Source: an uncultured Bacteroidota bacterium (GTDB taxonomy: Bacteria; Bacteroidota; Bacteroidia; Bacteroidales; SZUA-534). From it: DNA of 6,722 nt. The notes beneath the pieces are model-generated. The model did no database searches. It was not told the origin of the DNA and was given only the letters and a program-made list of their open reading frames with translations. Made by a program: the position numbers and the translations under genes. Each line of letters opens with the position of its first letter. The first letter of the stretch is position 1. This document shows, piece by piece, positions 1-5,992 of this stretch. The DNA is taken from positions 1 through 6,722 of the forward strand of contig CALABN010000322.1 of NCBI GenBank assembly GCA_937885735.1, given 5' to 3'.

Positions 1-1223
1 TCTACAACGCGACTATTTCGGGATGTACCCTGGCATATATAGGCTGCACCGGATTCGGCACCCTCACAATCGAGGATTGCGAAATCCATTCTTCCGACCT
101 CATCACTTTCAGGGGCGATTATGGCTCCTTCTGGAGGGGAACGGTGTCGTTCAAGGACCGAATGCTGTTGAAGGATATGTTCTCGTCAGATGCTATGGGC
201 GATGTGTTCTCGTTCCTGACAAAGGTGCTCTCGTTGACGCTCTTGTTTGAGGCGGTGGGTGCAGTTGTCATATACCTGAATGTTTATGAATCAGATATTT
301 CCAATCCTATATTCTTTTCAATATACCATTCGGTTTCGGCATTTTGTAACTGCGGAATGTCAACGTTGCCAGGTGGTTTTGCCAACGAAGCCGTTGTAGG
401 CAATTATCCGTTGCTTATGACCGTTGCTGTGTTGACCACGCTTGGAGGCATCGGATTCCCTGTTATGATTACAATTTATGTATCGATGCGTTATGGCGTG
501 AGCCGTTTGTTGCACATCTCAACCAGTCGGCGCAGTCTTGTAAAGCCTGTAGGCTCGAATATGGCCACCAACATTGCAATAATGACAACTATAGGTTTGC
601 TGATTGTTGGAACGCTTGGCTATTATTTCCTTGAACTTCACAATACACTTGCCGACGATTCGGCTCTGCCACGTTGGATTAAGTCGTTCTTTTGTTGCGC
701 CACGGCCCGTACGGCAGGATTCAACATATCGGAAGTGAGTAGTTGGGGCCACGCTACAATGGTGTTCCTGATAGGCATTATGTGGATTGGCGCCTCGCCA
801 GGCTCTACAGGCGGTGGTATCAAGACAACCACTTTTGCATTGGCTTTGTGCTCAATTGTCAGTTTTGTACGTGGCAACAGATATATTGAAATAGGCTATC
901 ACCGCATCGGCTTTGAGACAATCTCGCGTGTGCTCGTGCTGGTTACAATGTCGTTGATTATTATTTTCGTGTCGTTCATTGTGTTTGCTGTGTTTGAGCC
1001 AGACTTGAATCCTCTGTACCTGTTTTTCGACACGGTGTCGATGTACAGCACTACAGGCTTGTCCATTGTCGGTACTTCTAATTTGTCACAACCGTCGCAA
1101 GTGCTGACAATGTTCCTGATGTTCCTGGGTAGGGTTGGCCCGTTGACATTGCTTTCAGGCATTTTCGTATCTCGCAAGTCAAAATATGCGAAATATCCGT
1201 ATAAGAACCTGACAATCAACTAA
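1..1223 (+). CDS. ktrB: KtrB/TrkH-type potassium uptake channel subunit (5' partial)
   Basis: This is the membrane pore subunit of a K+ uptake system of the Trk/Ktr/HKT superfamily, which folds as four M1-P-M2 repeats around a pore. The frame is open from base 3 to the TAA at 1221-1223 (406 codons), so the start lies outside the window. Counting from that first codon, three of the four pore loops are visible: SVSAFCNCG (filter Gly ~118), TARTAGFN (Gly ~239) and STTGLS (Gly ~352). The GSTGGG stretch at ~267-272 matches the flexible gating loop in repeat 3, and GRVGPLT at ~376-382 is the conserved C-terminal signature. The first pore loop must lie upstream, so the GTG at 144 is not the real start. 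KtrA follows 146 bp downstream, which favours a Ktr-type name over TrkH. The first ~45 codons fit the family poorly: a polar stretch lies where a short loop is expected, either a lineage insertion or a sequence problem. Confidence 0.87.
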   Translation, partial: YNATISGCTLAYIGCTGFGTLTIEDCEIHSSDLITFRGDYGSFWRGTVSFKDRMLLKDMFSSDAMGDVFSFLTKVLSLTLLFEAVGAVVIYLNVYESDISNPIFFSIYHSVSAFCNCGMSTLPGGFANEAVVGNYPLLMTVAVLTTLGGIGFPVMITIYVSMRYGVSRLLHISTSRRSLVKPVGSNMATNIAIMTTIGLLIVGTLGYYFLELHNTLADDSALPRWIKSFFCCATARTAGFNISEVSSWGHATMVFLIGIMWIGASPGSTGGGIKTTTFALALCSIVSFVRGNRYIEIGYHRIGFETISRVLVLVTMSLIIIFVSFIVFAVFEPDLNPLYLFFDTVSMYSTTGLSIVGTSNLSQPSQVLTMFLMFLGRVGPLTLLSGIFVSRKSKYAKYPYKNLTIN

Positions 1224-1316
1224 TATTTGGTCGCGATAGGTTTCGTGACTCGAAATTATGTGGTATTCCGATTGATATCGGTGCCGTGATTTATTCTCGA
1301 CATTTAGAAAAAAGTA

Positions 1317-1324
1317 TATATTTG
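1317..1324 (+). promoter_or_regulatory. Candidate Bacteroidota -7 element upstream of ktrA
   Basis: TATATTTG matches the Bacteroidota sigma-ABfr -7 consensus TAnnTTTG. It lies ~45 bp before the ktrA ATG at 1370, which would give a leader of about 40 nt. No convincing TTTG -33 box is seen at the usual 19-21 bp upstream, so this is a weak call. If real, ktrA could be transcribed independently of ktrB, and the longer in-frame start at 1286 would fall upstream of the transcript. Confidence 0.3.
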
Positions 1325-1369
1325 GAGAATGCACTGTTCGACAGGTGCTATGCACAAAATAAAGATATT

Positions 1370-2044
1370 ATGAAATTTATTGTTATCGGTTTGGGGTATT
1401 TTGGGTCAACATTGGCCATAAGTCTTACCGAACAAGGACACGAGGTTATCGGCATCGACAACCGTTATGAGCGAATCGACGAGTTGAAGAACCAGATAAA
1501 CAACGTTATGGAAATGGACACAACCAACGAAAATGCCGTCAAGACGTTGCCTCTGAACGACACCGACGCCGTTATTGTGGCCATAGGCGAGGACGTAGGT
1601 TCGTCAATCCTTACATTGTCAATATTGAAGAAACTCGGAGCAGAGAACATTGTAGGCCGTATCATAAGCCCAATGCACAAGAGCATACTTAACCAGATTG
1701 GCATCAACAACACTGTTCATCCAGAATCGGAGACTGCTATGATGATAAGTCTTCAACTTCAGGTGAAAAACGCGCTCAAAATCACTGAAATAGACGATGA
1801 GAACGTGATTGTGGAGTTCAAGGTGCCTCAAAAATATGTCACTCACACGCTTGAAACGGCCAATCTTGAATCTCGCTTCAAACTGAAGACCATTGCCGTC
1901 AAGTCAATGGAAAAGAAGGGCTTGCTTTCACGTGAGCAGGTGAGGACGACGCTTTCGCCTGCTGGCGACTACATTTTCCGTGAGAATGACGTGATTGTGG
2001 TTGCAGGCCTGCTTGACAATATGAAAAAATTCGCCTCGGAATAA
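1370..2044 (+). CDS. ktrA: KtrA/TrkA-type potassium uptake regulatory subunit (RCK domain)
   Basis: This is the cytosolic gating subunit that assembles as a ring on the KtrB pore and opens it according to bound nucleotide. The protein is 224 aa, the usual size of single-RCK KtrA proteins (TrkA proteins with two RCK units are about twice as long). Residues 1-~125 are the Rossmann-like RCK_N domain, with GLGYFG (7-12) as the dinucleotide-binding GxGxxG and Asp30 at the end of strand 2. Residues ~135-218 fit the RCK_C domain, ending in DVIVVAG. An in-frame ATG at 1286 would add 28 residues ahead of MKFIVIGLG; that extension has no family resemblance, and a candidate promoter lies inside it, so 1370 is preferred. 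No Shine-Dalgarno is seen, as is normal in Bacteroidota. The gene lies downstream of ktrB in the same direction and 32 bp before the GH51 gene. Confidence 0.9.
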   Translation: MKFIVIGLGYFGSTLAISLTEQGHEVIGIDNRYERIDELKNQINNVMEMDTTNENAVKTLPLNDTDAVIVAIGEDVGSSILTLSILKKLGAENIVGRIISPMHKSILNQIGINNTVHPESETAMMISLQLQVKNALKITEIDDENVIVEFKVPQKYVTHTLETANLESRFKLKTIAVKSMEKKGLLSREQVRTTLSPAGDYIFRENDVIVVAGLLDNMKKFASE

Positions 2045-2076
2045 CAACACCTATATAACACACTAAATTTTACTTT

Positions 2077-4080
2077 ATGTTAAGAAAAATCATCACTTCA
2101 ACAGTAGTCGCCTCATTGGCAGTGACTGCTATGGCTCAAAAGCCAATGTCTGCACCTGCGGGTGGCAAGCAAATCAGTAACGAACTTATCGGCATCTTCT
2201 TTGAAGATATCAGTTCATCTGCCGACGGTGGACTTTGCGCCGAACTTGTACAGAACGGCTCGTTTGAGTACAATCCTTCGGAAAGAGACGGCTGGGGTGC
2301 AGGAACGGCTTGGAAGACAGTCCGTCCAGGTCACTCGCTTGGCTATATCGAGCAAAAGCAACAGGACCCAATCCACCCGAACAATCCAAACTATATGCGC
2401 ATCAATATTGAGCGTGTGGGTCATTTCTATGATTACAAAGGCTGGACAGGCATCGGTATACAGAACGACGGCTTTGACGGCATCCGCATTGCCGAAGGCG
2501 CAAAATATGATTTCTCGGTGTTCTTGCGCAACCCTGACGACAAGGACAAGGACGTCCGCGTTGTTGTCACAATGCCTGGCCGTGGTTGGATGAGCCAGCC
2601 AACTGCCATTGCCGACACTACTTTCAAGGTTTCGGGCAACGAGTGGAAAAAGTATGAGTACACTTTGGTTGCAACACAAAATTGCGACAGCGCAAACATT
2701 CAGGTTCTTTCGCTTACAACAGGCCAACTCGACGTTGATATGGTATCTCTTATTCCACAAGACACTTACAAAGGTCACGGCTTGCGCAAGGATTTGGCAG
2801 AGGCTCTTGAGGCACTTCATCCTAAATTTATGCGCTTCCCTGGTGGCTGTGTAGTTCACGGCGGTGGCGATGGCTTCTGGAACACTTATCGTTGGAAAAA
2901 CTCGGTTGGCCCACGTGAGCAACGCAAGGCACAGAAAAACACTTGGGGCTATCATCAGTCGCTAACGCTTGGCTACTACGAATATTTCCAATTCTGCGAG
3001 GATATGGGTATGCAACCATTGCCAATCCTTCCTTGCGGTGTAAACTGCCAGGGTTCAAACGGCGGTTGGAATATGTATCCGACTCAAGCGCAGGACGCTT
3101 GCCCAATGGAAGAAATGGACGAGTGGGTTCAAGACGCACTTGACCTTATTGAATGGGCAAATGGCGATGCATCTACAAAGTGGGGCAAGGTTCGCGCCGA
3201 TGCAGGTCACCCAAAACCATTCGGATTGAAATATCTCGGACTTGGCAACGAGGAGAAGATTTCACCTGAATTCGTTGAGCGTTTCAAGTATATGTACAAG
3301 AAGATTCACGAGGCTCATCCAGAAATTGTCATAGTCGGTACTGACGGTCCAGGTTCGCACGCTGACGCAAACGGCAAAGACAACGACTACAGCCTTGGCT
3401 GGAAATTGGCAGAAGAACTGGAACTGCCAATTCTCGACGAGCACTATTATGAGCCTCGCAACTACTTTATGGAGAAGCGCCAATATGACAATTATCCTCG
3501 TGACCGCAAGACAAAAGTTTATCTTGGCGAGTATGCATCAAAGGACAAGAAGTTGATTGATGCTCTTGCCGAAGGTTTGTATCTGCTACACGTTGAGAAG
3601 AATGGCGATGTTGTGTCAATGACTTCATACGCACCGTTGTTTGCTCGCAAGGGCGCAACCAACTGGAATCCAGACCTTATCTATTTTGATAACGAAAAAC
3701 CTTATCTGACTTGTAGTTACTATGTTCAGCAAATGTTCGGTCTTTCAAGTGGCGATTATTACTATGGCAACTGCGTCAAGTTTGACCGTGCCGACGACAA
3801 TTTGCTTGGCCAGTCGGTTGTGCTTGACACAAAGTCTCACAAACTGTATGTCAAGGTTTGCAATGCAAGTTCACAGGCCGCACAAGCCAACATCGACTTG
3901 TCGTTGTTCAAGAGTATGAAGCCAAATGCTGAAAAATCGACTATATCAGGAAATGCCGATGACGAGAACAACTACGAGAAGCAACCTATTGTTCCTATGA
4001 AGGAGAGTGTCAAGGTTGCTGGCAAGATGAGTGTCAAGGTTGAACCATACTCGTTCACACTTTACACCATTTCGCTGTAG
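2077..4080 (+). CDS. Secreted GH51 alpha-L-arabinofuranosidase
   Basis: This enzyme is expected to release terminal alpha-L-arabinofuranosyl residues from arabinan, arabinoxylan or arabinogalactan side chains by the retaining mechanism of family GH51. The 667-aa protein begins with a signal peptide (charged MLRK, hydrophobic core, likely cleavage after AMA, residue 20), so it acts in the periplasm or outside the cell. It lacks a lipobox Cys. Residues ~57-228 (from LVQNGSFEYN) resemble a CBM4-like beta-sandwich inserted early in the protein. The catalytic barrel follows, with RFPGG (253-257), the acid/base Glu392 in LGLGNE, DEHYY (454-458) and the nucleophile Glu485 in LGEYAS. The C-terminal beta domain (~545-667) fits Alpha-L-AF_C. 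Length and order are normal for Bacteroidales homologues. No SusC/SusD or other glycosidase is in view, so it is not visibly part of a polysaccharide utilisation locus. The 32-bp gap to ktrA permits read-through; a strong terminator follows. Confidence 0.93.
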   Translation: MLRKIITSTVVASLAVTAMAQKPMSAPAGGKQISNELIGIFFEDISSSADGGLCAELVQNGSFEYNPSERDGWGAGTAWKTVRPGHSLGYIEQKQQDPIHPNNPNYMRINIERVGHFYDYKGWTGIGIQNDGFDGIRIAEGAKYDFSVFLRNPDDKDKDVRVVVTMPGRGWMSQPTAIADTTFKVSGNEWKKYEYTLVATQNCDSANIQVLSLTTGQLDVDMVSLIPQDTYKGHGLRKDLAEALEALHPKFMRFPGGCVVHGGGDGFWNTYRWKNSVGPREQRKAQKNTWGYHQSLTLGYYEYFQFCEDMGMQPLPILPCGVNCQGSNGGWNMYPTQAQDACPMEEMDEWVQDALDLIEWANGDASTKWGKVRADAGHPKPFGLKYLGLGNEEKISPEFVERFKYMYKKIHEAHPEIVIVGTDGPGSHADANGKDNDYSLGWKLAEELELPILDEHYYEPRNYFMEKRQYDNYPRDRKTKVYLGEYASKDKKLIDALAEGLYLLHVEKNGDVVSMTSYAPLFARKGATNWNPDLIYFDNEKPYLTCSYYVQQMFGLSSGDYYYGNCVKFDRADDNLLGQSVVLDTKSHKLYVKVCNASSQAAQANIDLSLFKSMKPNAEKSTISGNADDENNYEKQPIVPMKESVKVAGKMSVKVEPYSFTLYTISL

Positions 4081-4099
4081 TTTGTCAGCATACAACCAT

Positions 4100-4132
4100 A
4101 AAAAAAGCAACCCTGTCGGGTTGCTTTTTTTT
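4100..4132 (+). terminator. Hairpin terminator after GH51, probably bidirectional
   Basis: A7, then GCAACCC, loop TGTC, GGGTTGC, then T8. The GC stem is a perfect 7 bp and extends to 14 bp through the A/T tracts. It starts 20 bp after the GH51 stop, in the right orientation for that gene. Read on the minus strand it also ends in seven T residues, 30 bp after the stop of the convergent ATPase gene, so it can serve both. An almost exact reverse complement occurs at 5946-5979. Confidence 0.9.
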
Positions 4133-4161
4133 GTGGTATGTGGTTGAAATATAGTAATGTA

Positions 4162-5496
4162 TTACAATATTTCATCAAGACAGATTTCCTTTTGAACTAT
4201 GTCGTAATGTGCATTTTGCTTTACACCGTTGCTTGTTATCATAGTGAATATTGGCGCCTTTGATGTTTTGGTCTGAGCCATAAATGCATTGATGTTTTGC
4301 GACATTTTCTCGTTATATGCTTTTGTAATGATATACTTGTCACGGCTGAACTTAATTTCACAAATGTTCATAAATCCGTCGGCTCTGTCTATAATCAAGT
4401 CAATTTGTGCGCCGTTCCCAGTGTCTGGCTGGTAGTTCCAGGAGTAGATGTTGGTTCTGATTCCAGATATTCCCAAAACGTTCTTTATCTTTTGTATATG
4501 GTTGAGACACAGAATCTCAAACGCATATCCGAACCAGGAGTCAACCTCTGATGTGTTAATCGACAAAGTCCAAAAATCCTCATCGGTGGCTTGCTTGTTT
4601 TTTATGAAATTGAAATAGAACAGACTGTAAGGGTCGATGAGTTGGTACAGTTTGTCTCTGTTCACCTTGCCGTAAGCGTAATACGAACGTATGAAACCGC
4701 ACAGTTCAAGGTTTGCCAATATTTTGGACAATCCACCACTTGTTGTCATCTTTGTCGCTATAGTTATTTCCTTTCTGGTAAGGCCTTTCCTTTTTGTGGC
4801 GAGCGCTTCCACAATAGTTATGTAGTCATCGCTGTTTTTGAATAGGGCAGAGTACAGGTTGTTGAATTCCGTCCGCATCAGTCCGTTGGCGCGGAAAAAC
4901 AGTTGGTCGATGTTTTTGCTGAAAGGGATTTGCGGGTCGAGATAGTCTAGGTAGAACGGTATTCCGCCCATTATCATATAGCATTGGGCAATTTGCCTGG
5001 CTTGATAAGGGAATTTCCTTGCCTTGAAATATTCCTTGCAATCGTCCAAAGAGAACGGCATCAGTTCAATTCTGTTGGTGAGCCTATTGTGCAGGCCCCC
5101 TTTGCCATTTATCAGTTTGCTTGTAATCCACGATGTTGAGGAACCGCAAACAATGAATTTGATGTTGTTTTGTGCCGCCCCCCAACTGTTCCAAAAGTGT
5201 TCCAAAGCCTGTACAAAGTTTGATTTTGGTGTGTCGAGCCACGGCATTTCATCAATAAAGACAATCTTCTTGTCTTCAGGATTATCCGAAAGCAATTCAG
5301 CCAGGTAGTCAAATGCATCAAACCAATTAGTGGCCTTTTTGTCGCACCCGTATTTGGCGAGAGCCTTGTTAAATACGTGTAATTGTTCCTTGATGCCACA
5401 GTTGGCAATTCCTGACAAGTAGAAGTCGAACCTGTTGTTGAAAAACTGACGGATTAGGAATGTCTTGCCTACACGTCGTCTTCCATATATGGCCAC
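4162..5496 (-). CDS. Archaeal-ATPase-like P-loop protein with DUF234-like nuclease fold; 5' end interrupted by a stop
   Basis: This is a P-loop ATPase of the family often annotated as 'ATP-binding protein' (ATPase_2 plus DUF234), abundant in Bacteroidota; its physiological role is not known. Numbering from the GTG at 5496: Walker A GRRRVGKT (5-12), Walker B IVFIDE (78-83), a sensor-like VCGSSTSW (116-123), an Arg-rich GGLHNRLTNR (133-142), a probable winged helix (~225-290), then a C-terminal domain with AFE (325-327), QIDLIID (364-370) and CEIKFS (379-384). The Asp366 and Glu380-x-Lys382 pattern fits the PD-(D/E)XK nuclease superfamily. The family N-terminus is encoded upstream: ATG at 5574 reads MEKA, then TAA (5560-5562), then IARKQETEALEK in the same frame. 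Without the stop it would be 470 aa, a usual length. No ATG, GTG or TTG lies between the TAA and 5496, so it is either a fresh pseudogene, a protein starting just before Walker A, or a sequencing error. Confidence 0.82.
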   Translation of the reverse strand: MAIYGRRRVGKTFLIRQFFNNRFDFYLSGIANCGIKEQLHVFNKALAKYGCDKKATNWFDAFDYLAELLSDNPEDKKIVFIDEMPWLDTPKSNFVQALEHFWNSWGAAQNNIKFIVCGSSTSWITSKLINGKGGLHNRLTNRIELMPFSLDDCKEYFKARKFPYQARQIAQCYMIMGGIPFYLDYLDPQIPFSKNIDQLFFRANGLMRTEFNNLYSALFKNSDDYITIVEALATKRKGLTRKEITIATKMTTSGGLSKILANLELCGFIRSYYAYGKVNRDKLYQLIDPYSLFYFNFIKNKQATDEDFWTLSINTSEVDSWFGYAFEILCLNHIQKIKNVLGISGIRTNIYSWNYQPDTGNGAQIDLIIDRADGFMNICEIKFSRDKYIITKAYNEKMSQNINAFMAQTKTSKAPIFTMITSNGVKQNAHYDIVQKEICLDEIL

Positions 5497-5559
5497 AAAT
5501 TCAGACTTGTTTGAATTTACAATCTTTTCAAGAGCCTCTGTTTCTTGTTTCCTTGCTAT

Positions 5560-5574
5560 TTATGCCTTTTCCAT
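5560..5574 (-). other. Displaced start with in-frame premature TAA at codon 5 of the ATPase gene
   Basis: On the minus strand this reads ATG GAA AAG GCA TAA, in the same frame as the ATPase ORF. The residues after the stop (IARKQETEALEK and on to SEFVAIYGRRR) are what the family normally carries before Walker A. One base change would restore a 470-codon gene. This position is therefore the likely original start, with a nonsense mutation or sequencing error four codons in. Confidence 0.7.
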
Positions 5575-5612
5575 AATGCTTTAGATTGAATTGTAAAGAT
5601 GTAAAATTTAAT

Positions 5613-5740
5613 ACTTATGGCAAAAAATAATGTCAAAAATATATGTATAATTCGCCATAAGTGGTTAAGAATATATAGATATGGCAAATTATAATGCTAA
5701 AATTGTGCTTATAATTCGCCATAAGTAGTAAAATTAACAT
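5613..5740. repeat. Array unit 1 (128 bp, two hairpins)
   Basis: Hairpin A spans 5613-5662 with arms ACTTATGGCAAA and TTCGCCATAAGT. Hairpin B spans 5680-5723 with arms TATGGCAAATTATAA and TTATAATTCGCCATA. Linkers of ~14-17 bp separate them. The unit differs from unit 2 at only four positions (5653, 5696, 5717 and 5735). In each hairpin one arm carries C where unit 2 has T, giving an A-C mismatch on the plus strand but a G-U pair in minus-strand RNA. Confidence 0.9.
5634..5641 (-). promoter_or_regulatory. Weak candidate -7 element for the ATPase gene inside the array
   Basis: The minus strand reads TATTTTTG, which matches TAnnTTTG, about 60 bp before the ATG at 5574. The same octamer recurs in unit 2 at 5762-5769. 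No TTTG -33 box is found at the usual distance, and the region is so AT-rich that chance matches are likely. Confidence 0.2.
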
Positions 5741-5868
5741 ACTTATGGCAAAAAATAATGTCAAAAATATATGTATAATTTGCCATAAGTGGTTAAGAAT
5801 ATATAGATATGGCAAATTATAATACTAAAATTGTGCTTATAATTTGCCATAAGTAGTAAAATAAACAT
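5741..5868. repeat. Array unit 2 (128 bp, perfect hairpins)
   Basis: The unit is 124/128 identical to unit 1. Hairpin A has perfect 12-bp arms at 5741-5752 and 5779-5790 around a 26-nt loop. Hairpin B has perfect 15-bp arms at 5808-5822 and 5837-5851 around a 14-nt loop. Hairpin A differs from B mainly in its loop, which suggests that an older ~64-bp unit was duplicated before the 128-bp duplication. Confidence 0.9.
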
Positions 5869-5885
5869 ACTTATGGCAAAATATA
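5869..5885. repeat. Truncated third copy of the 128-bp unit
   Basis: The first 13 bp (ACTTATGGCAAAA) match the unit start, 128 bp after the previous copy. Similarity then fades, and the right arm of the hairpin is missing. It marks the distal end of the array, by decay or by a deletion junction next to the FKBP terminator. Confidence 0.7.
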
Positions 5886-5945
5886 TGACATTAATTGTGT
5901 GGCGTCGTACGTGTATTTGTTGAGTTCCAACTAAAAACCACAAAC

Positions 5946-5979
5946 AAAAAAAGCAACCCGACAGGGTTGCTTTTTTTTT
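5946..5979 (-). terminator. Hairpin terminator after the FKBP gene
   Basis: The plus strand reads A7, GCAACCC, loop GACA, GGGTTGC, T9. Read on the minus strand it follows the FKBP stop by 13 bp, with the same stem and the same TGTC loop as the GH51 terminator, and ends in seven T residues. It has T tracts on both strands and could also stop plus-strand transcription out of the repeat array. Confidence 0.9.
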
Positions 5980-5992
5980 GTTGTGTTATCGG

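Larger units (their letters stand above)
5601..5885. repeat. AT-rich tandem array, 128-bp period, with nested hairpins
   Basis: This fills most of the 418-bp gap between the ATPase start (5574) and the FKBP stop (5993); no gene is seen there. The array has two full 128-bp units (5613-5740 and 5741-5868) and the start of a third (5869). The flank GTAAAATTTAAT (5601-5612) matches the linker before the later copies, so the repeat may begin at ~5601. The core GCCATAAGT or its complement ACTTATGGC (or the variant ATATGGC) occurs nine times in alternating orientation: 5613, 5654, 5679, 5718, 5741, 5782, 5807, 5846 and 5869. This gives four complete hairpins and one half. Composition is far more AT-rich than the genes on either side. 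The array lies directly upstream of the ATPase gene and would include its promoter or leader. Confidence 0.9.

Noticed and set aside
144..1223. GTG at 144 as the start of the KtrB gene
   Set aside because: The frame is open back to base 3 and the first channel repeat must lie upstream, so the gene is 5' partial rather than starting here.
1241..1281. Riboswitch (for example c-di-AMP/ydaO type) in the ktrB-ktrA spacer
   Set aside because: Only two 5-bp hairpins are seen, with no multi-helix architecture and too little sequence for that class.
1286..1369. 28-residue N-terminal extension of KtrA
   Set aside because: The nucleotide-binding fold begins at MKFIVIGLG (1370); the extension has no family resemblance and overlaps a candidate promoter.
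1415..1423. GCCATAAGT core of the repeat inside ktrA, and again at 6117-6125 inside the FKBP gene
   Set aside because: Both are single 9-mers in coding sequence without a partner arm. Chance is the simplest explanation, though a genome-wide motif count would settle it.
2215..2955. 246-aa ORF antisense to the GH51 gene
   Set aside because: It is a shadow of a strongly supported gene and has no recognisable motif.
5601..5885. CRISPR array
   Set aside because: The supposed spacers are identical between units, the period is 128 bp, and no cas gene is present.
5633..5943. Two overlapping 60-aa hydrophobic minus-strand ORFs in the repeat region
   Set aside because: They are translations of the AT-rich repeats, share sequence because the repeat does, and show no coding character.
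5886..5945. Plus-strand promoter near TGTATTTG (5911-5918 region)
   Set aside because: It is one base off the -7 consensus, has no -33 box, and would read into a terminator and an antisense gene.
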